From Candidatus Accumulibacter affinis (GTDB lineage Bacteria; Pseudomonadota; Gammaproteobacteria; Burkholderiales; Rhodocyclaceae): a stretch of DNA of 64,000 nt. Under the pieces are notes generated by a model, which saw nothing but the letters and a program-made list of their open reading frames with translations, was not told where the DNA came from and searched no databases. Positions 38,890-48,249 of this stretch are shown piece after piece. The DNA lies in assembly GCA_016713625.1 (NCBI GenBank), contig JADJOT010000006.1:1-64000 (forward strand), read 5' to 3'. The stretch's first letter is position 1. Every line of letters starts with the position of its first letter. A program made the position numbers and the translations under genes.

Positions 38890-40388
38890 TGCAACCAGCC
38901 TCCCTCGGTCATGAGCTTGGCCAGCCGATCTTCGGCTTCACGACAACGGAGCAACGCCGCCTTGAAAGCAGCGATGGCTTCCGGCAAGGGCGGTATGTCC
39001 TCCTGCAAGGGCGGCAGCACGTAACGCGAAATGTTGAGCGTCCAGTCTTCGGACTTGATCTCATCGAGGCTGACGATGCGAACAGTGTCTTGCACGTCCT
39101 CGAACTTCTCGAACCAACCCTGGATCGTAAGCGCGTGCTCAGGTTCCAGATAGTTCTGTGCCCGACCACGCCGGAACAGGCGGGAAGCGTCGAGGATCAT
39201 GACTTTCTTGCGTCGTTGGCTGGGCTTTTTCTTGCGCAGCACGAGAATGCTTGCGGCAAGGCCAGTACCGTAGAAGAGGTTGGGTGCCAGTCCGATGACT
39301 GCCTCGATCAGGTCCATCTCCAGCAGTTTCTGGCGAATCGTCCCCTCTGCCCCTTTGCGGAACAGTGCCCCTTGCGGCACGACCACGGCCATGCGACCGG
39401 TGACTTCAGCCATCGACTTGACCATGTGCTGAACCCAGGCGAAGTCGCCGGAACTCGAAGGAGGCAGGCCGGTGAAGTTGCGACCGAAGGGATCGTTGAT
39501 CCAGACTTCCTCTCCCCATTTCTCCAGCGAGAACGGTGGATTGGCGAGCACGCAGTCGAACCTGGCGAGGCGGTCGCCCTCGAAGAAGACCGGGTTGCGC
39601 AGGGTATCGCCGCGCACAATTTGGAAGTCTTCGATGCCGTGCAGAAACAGGTTCATGCGGGCGATGGACGAGGTAGTGAGGTTTTTCTCCTGTCCGAAGA
39701 GTTTGCCCCACAGCCGCTTCACATCCCCGTGCCTGTCCTTCACGTGCTGGACGGCAGCGAGCAGCATGCCGCCGGTACCGCAAGCCGGGTCGTAGATGGT
39801 CTCACCCTCGCGGGGGTCGAGCATCTCGATCATCAAGCGGACGATGCTGCGCGGGGTATAGAACTCGCCTGCCTTCTTGTTGGTGGCGTCGGCAAACTTC
39901 TTGATCAGGTATTCGTAAGCATCGCCGACCACATCGCTGGCGACGTTTTCATTGCCGAAGGAAAGCCGGGAGAAGTGCTCGATCAGGTCCTTGAGCAGGA
40001 CATCGGACAGCCGATCCTTGTTGGTCCATTGGGCGTCGCCGAAGACACCGTAGAGGGTATCGGGGTTGGCCGTCTCGATCTCGCGCATGGCCCGCTGCAG
40101 GGCATTGCCGACGTTGGTGGCGATGACCCGCACTTCGTTCCAGTGGCAGCCGTCCGGAATCTGGAAGCGGTGAGACTCGGGGAACCAGGCCAGTTCGGGA
40201 TCACCGGTGTCGGCGACGATCTCGTCGTACTCCTCGTCCCAGACATCGCAGATGCGCTTGAGGAACAGCAATGGGAAGATGTAGGTCTTGAAATCGGCGG
40301 CATCCACGGGACCGCGAAGGATGTTGGCAGACTCCCAGAGGTGGGATTCGAGTTGCTCCACGGTAACGGTCTGTTGCTGCGCCATCAT
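38886..40388 (-). CDS. hsdM: Type I methyltransferase subunit (first of tandem pair)
   Basis: 500-aa HsdM. N-terminal helical domain TVEQLESHLWESANILRGPV; SAM motif DPACGTGGML (residues 200-209); catalytic NPPF (283-286) followed by SLEKWGEEVWINDPFGRNFT. First gene of the minus-strand operon hsdM-hsdM-AlbA_2-hsdS'. Its promoter region would fall in the 40389-40460 gap next to the dispersed repeat. Both methylases in the tandem have full motifs, which is unusual because type I complexes need two copies of one HsdM; two different subunits might form a hetero-complex. Confidence 0.93.
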   Translation of the reverse strand: MMAQQQTVTVEQLESHLWESANILRGPVDAADFKTYIFPLLFLKRICDVWDEEYDEIVADTGDPELAWFPESHRFQIPDGCHWNEVRVIATNVGNALQRAMREIETANPDTLYGVFGDAQWTNKDRLSDVLLKDLIEHFSRLSFGNENVASDVVGDAYEYLIKKFADATNKKAGEFYTPRSIVRLMIEMLDPREGETIYDPACGTGGMLLAAVQHVKDRHGDVKRLWGKLFGQEKNLTTSSIARMNLFLHGIEDFQIVRGDTLRNPVFFEGDRLARFDCVLANPPFSLEKWGEEVWINDPFGRNFTGLPPSSSGDFAWVQHMVKSMAEVTGRMAVVVPQGALFRKGAEGTIRQKLLEMDLIEAVIGLAPNLFYGTGLAASILVLRKKKPSQRRKKVMILDASRLFRRGRAQNYLEPEHALTIQGWFEKFEDVQDTVRIVSLDEIKSEDWTLNISRYVLPPLQEDIPPLPEAIAAFKAALLRCREAEDRLAKLMTEGGWLQ

Positions 40389-40454
40389 TCGCCATTGGTT
40401 GTTCTTGTGACGGGGCCATTATCCCATTACAAGAGCGCACCAGATGGGCCTCTT

Positions 40455-40640
40455 TTCGCGATGGCGTACGTCACGAAACCAAAGCATACACCATCGCGAA
40501 ACCCGTCCAAGCCCATCGGAAAGCCACGCCGAAACAACCACTTAAAAAAACCGTACCAGATTTGCGAAGTCAGGAGGTTTCGAGAGAAATGGCCCGTAAG
40601 ACGCCAAAATCCCTCAGATATGACATTTGCGGGGTAGGCG
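40455..40640 (+). repeat. Dispersed repeat, copy B, with palindrome
   Basis: Counterpart of 26636-26816. The arms TTCGCGATGGCGTA (40455-40468) and TACACCATCGCGAA (40487-40500) differ from a perfect palindrome by one base, and the loop is again 18 bp. The 3' end runs directly into the 54-bp repeat (40632-40685) that flanks the methylase locus. It lies between the hsdM start and the tRNA-Ser terminator. Confidence 0.8.
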
Positions 40641-40685
40641 AGGTCAACAGGTTTACACGAAAAACCCCGCAGAACATGGCGTTCA
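40632..40685 (+). repeat. 54-bp direct repeat, right copy
   Basis: Identical to 35259-35312. This copy is in its natural setting: its last 21 bases are the left arm and loop of the terminator hairpin downstream of tRNA-Ser. With the left copy it encloses 5.3 kb containing the second type I methylase locus. Confidence 0.9.
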
Positions 40686-40705
40686 GCGGGGTGTTCGTTT
40701 TTGCT
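40660..40705 (-). terminator. Rho-independent terminator, probably of tRNA-Ser
   Basis: Hairpin CCCCGC (40665-40670), inner pair GAAC/GTTC, and GCGGGG (40686-40691). On the minus strand GCGGGG is followed directly by TTTTT (40664-40660). On the plus strand a T-run follows at 40697-40702, so it may work both ways. Before the island inserted, it would have been about 40 bp downstream of the tRNA-Ser 3' end; it is now separated from the intact tRNA by 6 kb. Confidence 0.75.
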
Positions 40706-40728
40706 GCAGAGAGTTTACAGCCGGTGTT

Positions 40729-40789
<61 letters not shown>

Positions 40790-40967
40790 CGTGGTAAGTT
40801 TACATGATTCCAATGCTTTACGATCGATTCGTTTCCGCAACTATGAAGAATTTTCACCGCTGCAGCCCAGTATTTGCGAGGGTCCTCAATCGGGTTGCGG
40901 AAATGATTTTATGCATTATGGAATGATCTTAATCCATTTGAGTTCAGGGTTGGTTACTGAGAAACGG

Positions 40968-41576
40968 CTAATTGCAGACCATATTTCCGCCCCCGGTCGG
41001 GGTGCAGAACGTCGTGCGCCTCGCCGCGGGTCTATCGTTGATCACCGTCTTGTTTTCGATAACCGTTGGCTCGGTCATCCCGCACACCGAGTACATCCTG
41101 CGCTTGGCGGCATTGATCTGCGCACCATCCTTTCGGATCGAACTGGCCTCAACGTCGTAGCTTTGCTGCGCCTCCTTGCACTCGCGGCTATTCTTCGACT
41201 CGGCTCGCAGATCGGCATCCGTCCTGCCCGTGGTAGGTTGACGCAAACCGTTCTCGGCATTGGAGATCATCTGCCAATGCTCTGTAGTGACCGCCAAACC
41301 CTTGGCCCTGCCGAAATCTCCGGATCCAAGGGCCTCGGCCACCTTGGCCGTCAGCATTCGAGCGTTGCTGTCCTGTGGCGCCGAGTACGCCGGCGCATCC
41401 CTTGGTGCGACCTGCTCTTGGCGCATCCCCCCTGGGCAGGGGACGTCAGAGAAAGTGGTTCCTCCTGTCGGTGTCTTGCACTTGTACGTCTGTCCAATAG
41501 CGGCGAAGGGCAATGTGGCCGTCAGAACAAATGCAACGAGGGCAGAGAACTTCGAACAGGGAGAATCCTGGATCAT
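40968..41576 (-). CDS. DUF4124-type exported protein
   Basis: 202 aa. I start it at the ATG at 41576, preceded by AAGAAAG, because it gives a good signal peptide (KFSALVAFVLTATLPFAAIG, cleavage before QTYKC). The mature N-terminus YKCKTPTGGTTFSDVPCPGG is the DUF4124 motif, a short two-cysteine beta unit common in exported proteobacterial proteins. The rest is polar and partly helical with a few more cysteines near the end (FCTPTGGGNMVCN). It is the first gene inside the island at the distal att site. Role unknown. Confidence 0.8.
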   Translation of the reverse strand: MIQDSPCSKFSALVAFVLTATLPFAAIGQTYKCKTPTGGTTFSDVPCPGGMRQEQVAPRDAPAYSAPQDSNARMLTAKVAEALGSGDFGRAKGLAVTTEHWQMISNAENGLRQPTTGRTDADLRAESKNSRECKEAQQSYDVEASSIRKDGAQINAAKRRMYSVCGMTEPTVIENKTVINDRPAARRTTFCTPTGGGNMVCN

Positions 41577-41885
41577 CTTGAGCTTTCTTCTTGTTGGTTG
41601 ACGGGTATTAGCCAGAAGATACACCCCTTGACATGTCGTTGGCAACGGAACAAGATCTGCTCGTCGCTGCATATCAGCGGCCTGGGTTTTGCAGCCCGGA
41701 GCTAGGCGGACAGCCGCCAACCAGCGGTTTTTTTACGTCCGTCGCATCGCGTCCAGTTTTGGGCGGCTGTGCGGGGCATCGCAAGATGCGCCGGTCCTAG
41801 CCCGGTCTGCAAACCCGTACAGCCGCCCTCCCTCGTTTTGCAGCGAGGAAGGCGGAACACACAACCGCAAGCTAGGAGCAACACC

Positions 41886-42476
41886 ATGAACGCACCCACC
41901 ACCGCAAATCCTCCCGCCGTTTTCTCGTTCGATGATCACAGCGTCCGCACGGTTCTGATTGACGATCAGCCGTGGTTCGTCGCCGCTGACATCAGCGAGG
42001 CGCTCGAATATCGTGACGCCGCCAACATGGCGCGCAACCTTGACGAAGACGAGAGGGGTACGCATATTGTGAGTACCCCCTCCGGCGATCAAGAAATGAT
42101 CGTCATCAACGAGTCCGGGATGTACTCGGCAGTTTTGAAGAGCCGCAAGCCCTCCGCCAAGCGCTTCAAGAAGTGGGTCACGTCGGAAGTCCTTCCCGCC
42201 ATCCGCAAGACCGGCCGCTACGAAGCCGCCACGGCTGCGCCCCCTGCCCCTTCTCTCCTCAACCGCCGCTGGCTGATCACCTTCGACCACGACGGTCGCG
42301 AGCGTGTGACACCGATCGACCCCGAACGGTTTCTCCTCAAGATGGAGGAGCTTCCCGAACTGATCCGGGATCCCGGCTTCATGATCGATGGGAAGCTTCT
42401 GGTCGAAGTGGTGCATGCTTACGCCGATCGGATCGCTAACAAGCTGGCGGGTAGAGCACAGCGCGCATCCACTTGA
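41886..42476 (+). CDS. BRO family / phage antirepressor-like protein
   Basis: 196 aa with an N-terminal Bro-N domain: VRTVLIDDQPWFVAADISEA (about residues 20-39), LEYRDAANMARNLDEDERGT, VINESGMYSAVLKSRKPSAK and FKKWVTSEVLPAIRKTGRYE (about 95-114). These are typical of phage antirepressors that bind DNA and trigger prophage induction. The C-terminal part (about 125-196) is not a known module to me. The ATG follows a strong AGGAG. The next ORF begins 63 bp beyond its stop, so they are likely co-transcribed. Confidence 0.88.
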   Translation: MNAPTTANPPAVFSFDDHSVRTVLIDDQPWFVAADISEALEYRDAANMARNLDEDERGTHIVSTPSGDQEMIVINESGMYSAVLKSRKPSAKRFKKWVTSEVLPAIRKTGRYEAATAAPPAPSLLNRRWLITFDHDGRERVTPIDPERFLLKMEELPELIRDPGFMIDGKLLVEVVHAYADRIANKLAGRAQRAST

Positions 42477-42538
42477 TGGTGGGTGGCCCGCCACGGCTGC
42501 GGCACAGGTGGGGCAATCTTTACCGAGAGGATCAACTC

Positions 42539-42994
42539 ATGGAACAACTGAAATACGCAATGCACCAAGAATGGCACGTCGCCATCAACATGCACCAAGA
42601 CGGCAAGATCGGAACACCGGAATTGAAGCGCTGGATGTACGAAGCGCTGAAGATGGCGAGCGAGGTGCCGCGCATGGCGCTGCTGATCGGCATGGAGCGG
42701 CACGGAGAATTGCCGAAAGAGCATCGGCAGTGTTCGCTGTCACCGGCAGATCCCATCCCGGACAACCATCTGCAGTGTTGTCTTGGGGTGCAGTGCTCAA
42801 AGTGCCCGCACTTGCTGGCGCTTGACCGAATGGAGCGCGTGACGCCGGATGACATCGATACGGCAAAAGCATGGACTTGTGCCGCGCATATTGCCTTCGA
42901 GGGCGGTGATAGGATGAACGAAGGGTATCTGCTGACGGTCAGTGACCGGATGTTCTGGGACCGGGTGTGTGAGAGCCTGGGCGAAGCCATGTAA
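42539..42994 (+). CDS. Hypothetical island protein
   Basis: 151 aa, start chosen at the ATG preceded by GAGAGG; an upstream ATG at 42473 would overlap the BRO gene. It has a helical N-terminal region (EQLKYAMHQEWHVAINMHQD), a central cysteine cluster (CCLGVQCSKCPH at about residue 80) that could bind zinc, and an acidic end. No family recognised. It lies between the BRO-type gene and the toxin-antitoxin pair in the same orientation. Confidence 0.6.
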   Translation: MEQLKYAMHQEWHVAINMHQDGKIGTPELKRWMYEALKMASEVPRMALLIGMERHGELPKEHRQCSLSPADPIPDNHLQCCLGVQCSKCPHLLALDRMERVTPDDIDTAKAWTCAAHIAFEGGDRMNEGYLLTVSDRMFWDRVCESLGEAM

Positions 42995-43159
42995 AGGCCT
43001 GTGCCGCACCGTCACGCCCGATCACGATGATTTCCAAGTCCTTTACATGAGCAACCAGAAGGCTATACTTCGGTCAAACGCAGGCCGCGGATAGAGCGGC
43101 CTTTCGTTCGGCGCGCTCACGGAGACGGGCGAGAGTCGAACAAACGAGAGGAGTGAATC

Positions 43160-43684
43160 ATGTGCCACCGAAACGAGAGCGCTTCGGAAACGGGCGGCCG
43201 AATCGCAGGCATTGCGCAGTTGAGCGAAACCGCCAGCCTTGGGTTGCTGGCCGCTATTGATGGGACAGTAGACGAATTGCTTGGGGTGTCGAAAGTCATG
43301 TCCGGGCTTTCGACGATGCTGGCCAAGAAGGCGACTGAAATAGAACAGAAGCCGACTATTGAAGACGAATATATTGACGAGGACGATGCGGCGATTGACG
43401 TGATGGCGAGCGCGGCCGCTCATCTGAAGACTTTACTGACGCAGCTTGTGTTACGGCGCAAGGCAATTGACGAAGATGGTCGCGATGGTCGCCTGAAGGG
43501 TCACCACTGTGAAGCGCTTCACGATGCCTACGAGAGCGCCACCGGGGAGGTTGCTGGTCTGATCGAGACGCTGGAAATCACTCGCTCGGCAATCATTTCT
43601 CATGACCTCAAAGCAGAGCCCAGGGGAACTATCGAGGCGTTCTCCAGCGTAGAGGATCTGATCGCCAGCCTGCACGGACGATGA
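43160..43684 (+). CDS. Putative antitoxin of RelE/ParE-type pair
   Basis: 174 aa, acidic and helical. It overlaps by 4 bp (ATGA) a gene for a RelE/ParE-like toxin and ends SSVEDLIASLHGR, like the toxin-wrapping tail of RelB/DinJ-type antitoxins. It is about twice the normal antitoxin length; the extra N-terminal part (ETASLGLLAAIDGTVDELLG and an acidic stretch EDEYIDEDDAAIDV) has no recognised DNA-binding motif. A GAGAGGAG ribosome-binding site precedes the start. The antitoxin assignment rests on gene order and the C-terminal pattern. Confidence 0.6.
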   Translation: MCHRNESASETGGRIAGIAQLSETASLGLLAAIDGTVDELLGVSKVMSGLSTMLAKKATEIEQKPTIEDEYIDEDDAAIDVMASAAAHLKTLLTQLVLRRKAIDEDGRDGRLKGHHCEALHDAYESATGEVAGLIETLEITRSAIISHDLKAEPRGTIEAFSSVEDLIASLHGR

Positions 43685-43980
43685 CCGTCACCGGAGCAGG
43701 CGGCGTCACGATCACCGTCTGGCGAATATCAAAGCGCTTTCATCGCGACTACGAGAAACTGACCATCGATCTGCGCGACCGCGTCGACGCAAAACTTCAA
43801 GACCTCACCAGGGCTGCGCGCCCGTCAGGCCTGGAGTTCGAAAAGCTCAAAGGCCATTCCGCACCCGAAATCTACAGCCTGCACGTCACCGGAAATTACA
43901 AGGTGACGATGGAAATCTCCGGCGGCCAAGCCCTGCTTCGACGCGTCGCTGATCACGACGAGATTGACCGGGCTCCTTAA
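43681..43980 (+). CDS. RelE/ParE-family toxin
   Basis: 99 aa with the RelE fold pattern: VWRISKRFHRDYEKLTIDLR, VDAKLQDLTRAARPSGLEFE, the core KLKGHSAPEIYSLHVTGNYK and VTMEISGGQALLRRVADHDE. Members either cleave ribosome-bound mRNA or inhibit gyrase; which applies here cannot be told. A start codon a few residues in would remove the unusual GAGGVT lead. Translationally coupled to the upstream putative antitoxin. It probably helps stabilise the island. Confidence 0.8.
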   Translation: MTVTGAGGVTITVWRISKRFHRDYEKLTIDLRDRVDAKLQDLTRAARPSGLEFEKLKGHSAPEIYSLHVTGNYKVTMEISGGQALLRRVADHDEIDRAP

Positions 43981-44182
43981 GTGCGCGAGAGCCTGAGCGC
44001 CGACGATACCGGTGTCGTCCCTTACCAACAGACCAACTGACCGTTCGTCTCCTGCTGGCAATTCATCGGCAGCAATCGGTATCAGGATCTTGAACGCCGA
44101 CACCATCATCTTGCTTCCGCGCCAGGTTGGCGCTTCCTTCAAGCGGTCAGCGGGGATATTGCGTCATAGAGCGGAGACAAAG

Positions 44183-44569
44183 CTACGCTCCTTTCGCGTT
44201 TCCCCGGATATCAGAGTCCTGAGCCCAATTAACCGTGTGGGTATCGGTAGATCGACGATTCATGCTTCCCATATTTATGCCGTGCTGGGTGGCGCAGACA
44301 GCCTCTATCCGTGAGATCCTGGCATCAGACTCTCCAATCAGACGGTCTAGGCGATGCCTGGTCTCAGATCGGTTTTCGATCATTTCTTTCTCGATGCGTG
44401 TCACATCATTGGAGAAACCCGACAGAGCCTTGCATATCCCTTCGAGCTTGGAATTTAAGGACTTCAGGTACATCCACGCTCCGGCAAGCAATGTCGAGCA
44501 CAGTACAAGCCGACCGGACCAAATCCACGGCCAGGCGGTCTTCAGCAACTCCAATTCCATAGGGGTCAT
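44183..44569 (-). CDS. Small membrane protein with coiled coil
   Basis: 128 aa. One N-terminal membrane segment (WIWSGRLVLCSTLLAGAWMY, about residues 16-35) is followed by a heptad-rich helix (LKSLNSKLEGICKALSGFSN, then VTRIEKEMIENRSETRHRLD). The layout is like small phage proteins near lysis or tail genes, but no specific family is recognised. Its start overlaps the stop of the upstream phage-protein fragment (4 bp). Confidence 0.6.
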   Translation of the reverse strand: MTPMELELLKTAWPWIWSGRLVLCSTLLAGAWMYLKSLNSKLEGICKALSGFSNDVTRIEKEMIENRSETRHRLDRLIGESDARISRIEAVCATQHGINMGSMNRRSTDTHTVNWAQDSDIRGNAKGA

Positions 44570-45240
44570 TGGTTCTGCATCCTCTCCGATTCCCGGTTGA
44601 ACCCGCGCATCACCGCCGCCATGCGCTCGTTGACTTCTCTCACCTTCGCTACTTTGTCCGGGCCGTCCTCCTTCACGGCTTCGTGCCGAATCTTGCGCAA
44701 TGCTGCCACCTGCCTCTCAGCCACGTTTCCGCGCGCGGCGAGTTCGATAGCGCCAGGGTTATCGCGCAGGTATTCCGCTACGCTGAGGCCGTCCGTAGCC
44801 CGCCCCTTGATCTCGTTCTCGGCCTCGTTGGCCTTCGTGACGTTCTCGTAGAACTTCGCCGATTGTCCAGAATGACCAGCCGTGCTTCCATACAGCCGGC
44901 CGACCAGCGGAATCTTGTAGGGTGGCAACTCTTCGCCGGTGAACGGCGCAGCAGCAGTGGATGCCACCTTCCCCGCCTCGCGTCCCAGGCCGCCCGCCAA
45001 CTGGCCGATCACGTAGTCGATCTGATCGGGTGTCGGAGACCAGCCGCCAGGCGTGTATTCGGTGCCGCCGGTGACGGCGTTGATTGCCTCCGCAAACCCC
45101 TTGGCCCACGGCGTGGCCGAGTCCTTCGAACGGTGCAGGCCCGGCTTCGGGTCGAGACTGTTGCGGTTCTCGATGAAGATCGGATTGCCGGTCCAGTCCT
45201 TGTTCTGCGCCAGCGCAACAAACGGGTCCATGACCGCCAT
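44566..45240 (-). CDS. C-terminal fragment of large phage polyvalent protein (LPD38-like)
   Basis: About 224 residues: MDPFVALAQNKDWTGNPIFI, ATPWAKGFAEAINAVTGGTE, WSPTPDQIDYVIGQLAGGLG and an alpha-helical end rich in charged residues. These blocks resemble the LPD38 domain at the C-terminus of very large phage proteins thought to be injected with the genome. The upstream 5' part is missing: the DUF4224 gene, transcribed in the opposite direction, begins where it should be. This is therefore a stranded 3' end, translatable from an ATG at 45240 but probably without its original function. Confidence 0.65.
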   Translation of the reverse strand: MAVMDPFVALAQNKDWTGNPIFIENRNSLDPKPGLHRSKDSATPWAKGFAEAINAVTGGTEYTPGGWSPTPDQIDYVIGQLAGGLGREAGKVASTAAAPFTGEELPPYKIPLVGRLYGSTAGHSGQSAKFYENVTKANEAENEIKGRATDGLSVAEYLRDNPGAIELAARGNVAERQVAALRKIRHEAVKEDGPDKVAKVREVNERMAAVMRGFNRESERMQNQ

Positions 45241-45481
45241 CTTTGAACTCCCTTTGCTGTCCGAAACGCTCAAGCCCGACGAGGTCGCCGAAATCACGGG
45301 CGCCAAAACCTGCGACGGGCAGCGCTCCTGGCTCGATATCAACCGTTGGAAGTATCACACAAACCGCGCAGGGCGGCCGATCGTGGGCCGTTTATACGCG
45401 AGGCTCAAGCTTGCCGGGATCGACGCCTCAGCGCTCGCGCCGCAAGCAGCCTGGTCGCCCGATTTCTCGGCGCTTCGATAG
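45230..45481 (+). CDS. DUF4224 protein, probable excision/integration partner
   Basis: 83 aa: LSETLKPDEVAEITGAKTCD, WLDINRWKYHTNRAGRPIVG, LYARLKLAGIDAS. It matches DUF4224, short helix-turn-helix-like proteins encoded just upstream of phage integrases and suspected to act as excisionases or regulators. The stop lies 16 bp before the integrase start, so the two are an operon. Confidence 0.8.
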   Translation: MTAIFELPLLSETLKPDEVAEITGAKTCDGQRSWLDINRWKYHTNRAGRPIVGRLYARLKLAGIDASALAPQAAWSPDFSALR

Positions 45482-45497
45482 CCGTATACTCGCCAGC

Positions 45498-46604
45498 ATG
45501 AACCGCCCTAAGACTACCGGAAAGGACTTGCCGCCCAGGATGCTCCGCCGTGTGCGGACGCTTGCCGGCGGAAAGCGGTGGGAGGGCTACTACTACGACG
45601 GGCGCGATGAGTCCGGAAAGCGCAAGGAAACCCCTCTCGGGAGCGACCTCAAGGAGGCCAAGCGCAACTGGGCCGAACTCGAAGCGGCGCCGGTCCCGGC
45701 GGAAGCCGGAATCATGTGCATCGTGTTCGATCGCTACGAGCGCGAGATCATCCCTGGCAAGGCGACCAAGACCCAGGCATCGAACCTCCTCGAACTCGCG
45801 CGGCTGCGCAGCGTGTTTGCCTCGGCGCCGATCGACGCCATCACCCCACAGCACATCGCACAGTACCGGGATGCCAGAATGACCAAGGCCAGGACGCTGA
45901 AGGAAGGCACCGTCATCCCGGCGAGGCGCGCAACAGTCGCCGCGAACCGGGAGCTTGCGTTGTTCTCAACGATCTTCAACAAGGCGCGCGAGTGGGGGTA
46001 CACCGCCAGGACGAACCCCTGCGCCGGCGTGGCGAAGAACAAGGAAACGCCGCGGCGCTACTACGCCGACGATAGCGTCTGGCAAGCAGTGCGCGACTGC
46101 GCAGCGATCGAACTACAGGACGCGATGGATCTCGCCTATCTCAGCGGCCAGCGCCCGGGCGACGTGCTGCGCTTCACCCATCGGGACATCGTGGACGATG
46201 CCTTGACCGTGCAGCAGGGCAAGACCAGCAAGCGACTGGCGATCATGCTGACCGACCCGGATAGCGGCGCCCGCTCAGAACTCGGGCGACTACTGGATCG
46301 AATCAGAGCGCGAAGCGTGCGCAGCCTGTGGCTGTTGGCAACGCCGGACGGCAAGCGGCTCACGACGGGAATGCTTCGGCTGCGCTTCACAGCGGCGCGC
46401 AAGGCTGCAGCGGGTCGCGCCGAAGAATCCGAGGATACTCTCCTGGCGGCTCGCATCAGGAAGTTTCAGTTCCGCGACGCTCGCCCCAAAGCGGCCAGCG
46501 AAATGGCCCTGGACCGCGCCAGCGACCTGCTCGGGCACAGCGACAAGCAGATCACGAAGGTCGTCTATCAGCGCGTCGGCAAGCGGGTGAAACCAACAAA
46601 GTAG
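45498..46604 (+). CDS. int: Tyrosine recombinase (integrase)
   Basis: 368-aa phage-type integrase. An N-terminal SAM-like core-binding domain (about residues 60-165) precedes the catalytic domain: first Arg in AYLSGQRPGDVLRF (about 220), second box KFQFRDARPKAASEMA, where the usual HxxR appears as RDAR, LLGHSDKQITKVVYQR with the final His and the nucleophile Tyr. The RDxR form of the second box is common in DUF4224-linked integrases. The gene stops about 85 bp from the tRNA-Ser 3' end that forms the proximal att site. Confidence 0.92.
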   Translation: MNRPKTTGKDLPPRMLRRVRTLAGGKRWEGYYYDGRDESGKRKETPLGSDLKEAKRNWAELEAAPVPAEAGIMCIVFDRYEREIIPGKATKTQASNLLELARLRSVFASAPIDAITPQHIAQYRDARMTKARTLKEGTVIPARRATVAANRELALFSTIFNKAREWGYTARTNPCAGVAKNKETPRRYYADDSVWQAVRDCAAIELQDAMDLAYLSGQRPGDVLRFTHRDIVDDALTVQQGKTSKRLAIMLTDPDSGARSELGRLLDRIRARSVRSLWLLATPDGKRLTTGMLRLRFTAARKAAAGRAEESEDTLLAARIRKFQFRDARPKAASEMALDRASDLLGHSDKQITKVVYQRVGKRVKPTK

Positions 46605-46687
46605 CTTGGGTTGCGGAAATGGGATGATTTCCGAGTAATGACAAACGGTACAGAAGAACTAAAACATATTTTTTAATCAGTACGTTA

Positions 46688-46778
<91 letters not shown>

Positions 46779-46860
46779 GTCGGGCGCGAATGTTAGCACA
46801 AGATGAGCGCGTGATGCTCCGGCACGGGCATTTTTCGTATTGGCAGAAGCGCTGCTTTCT

Positions 46861-48144
<1,284 letters not shown>

Positions 48145-48249
48145 GATCAGTCCTTGGGTTGGCGGTCGCGCGGCGACTCGCAGGTCTGCCCGCTGCCACC
48201 GCGCCATCGACGGCGCGGCTACCACGGGACGGGCGGTATGGTCTCGGGC

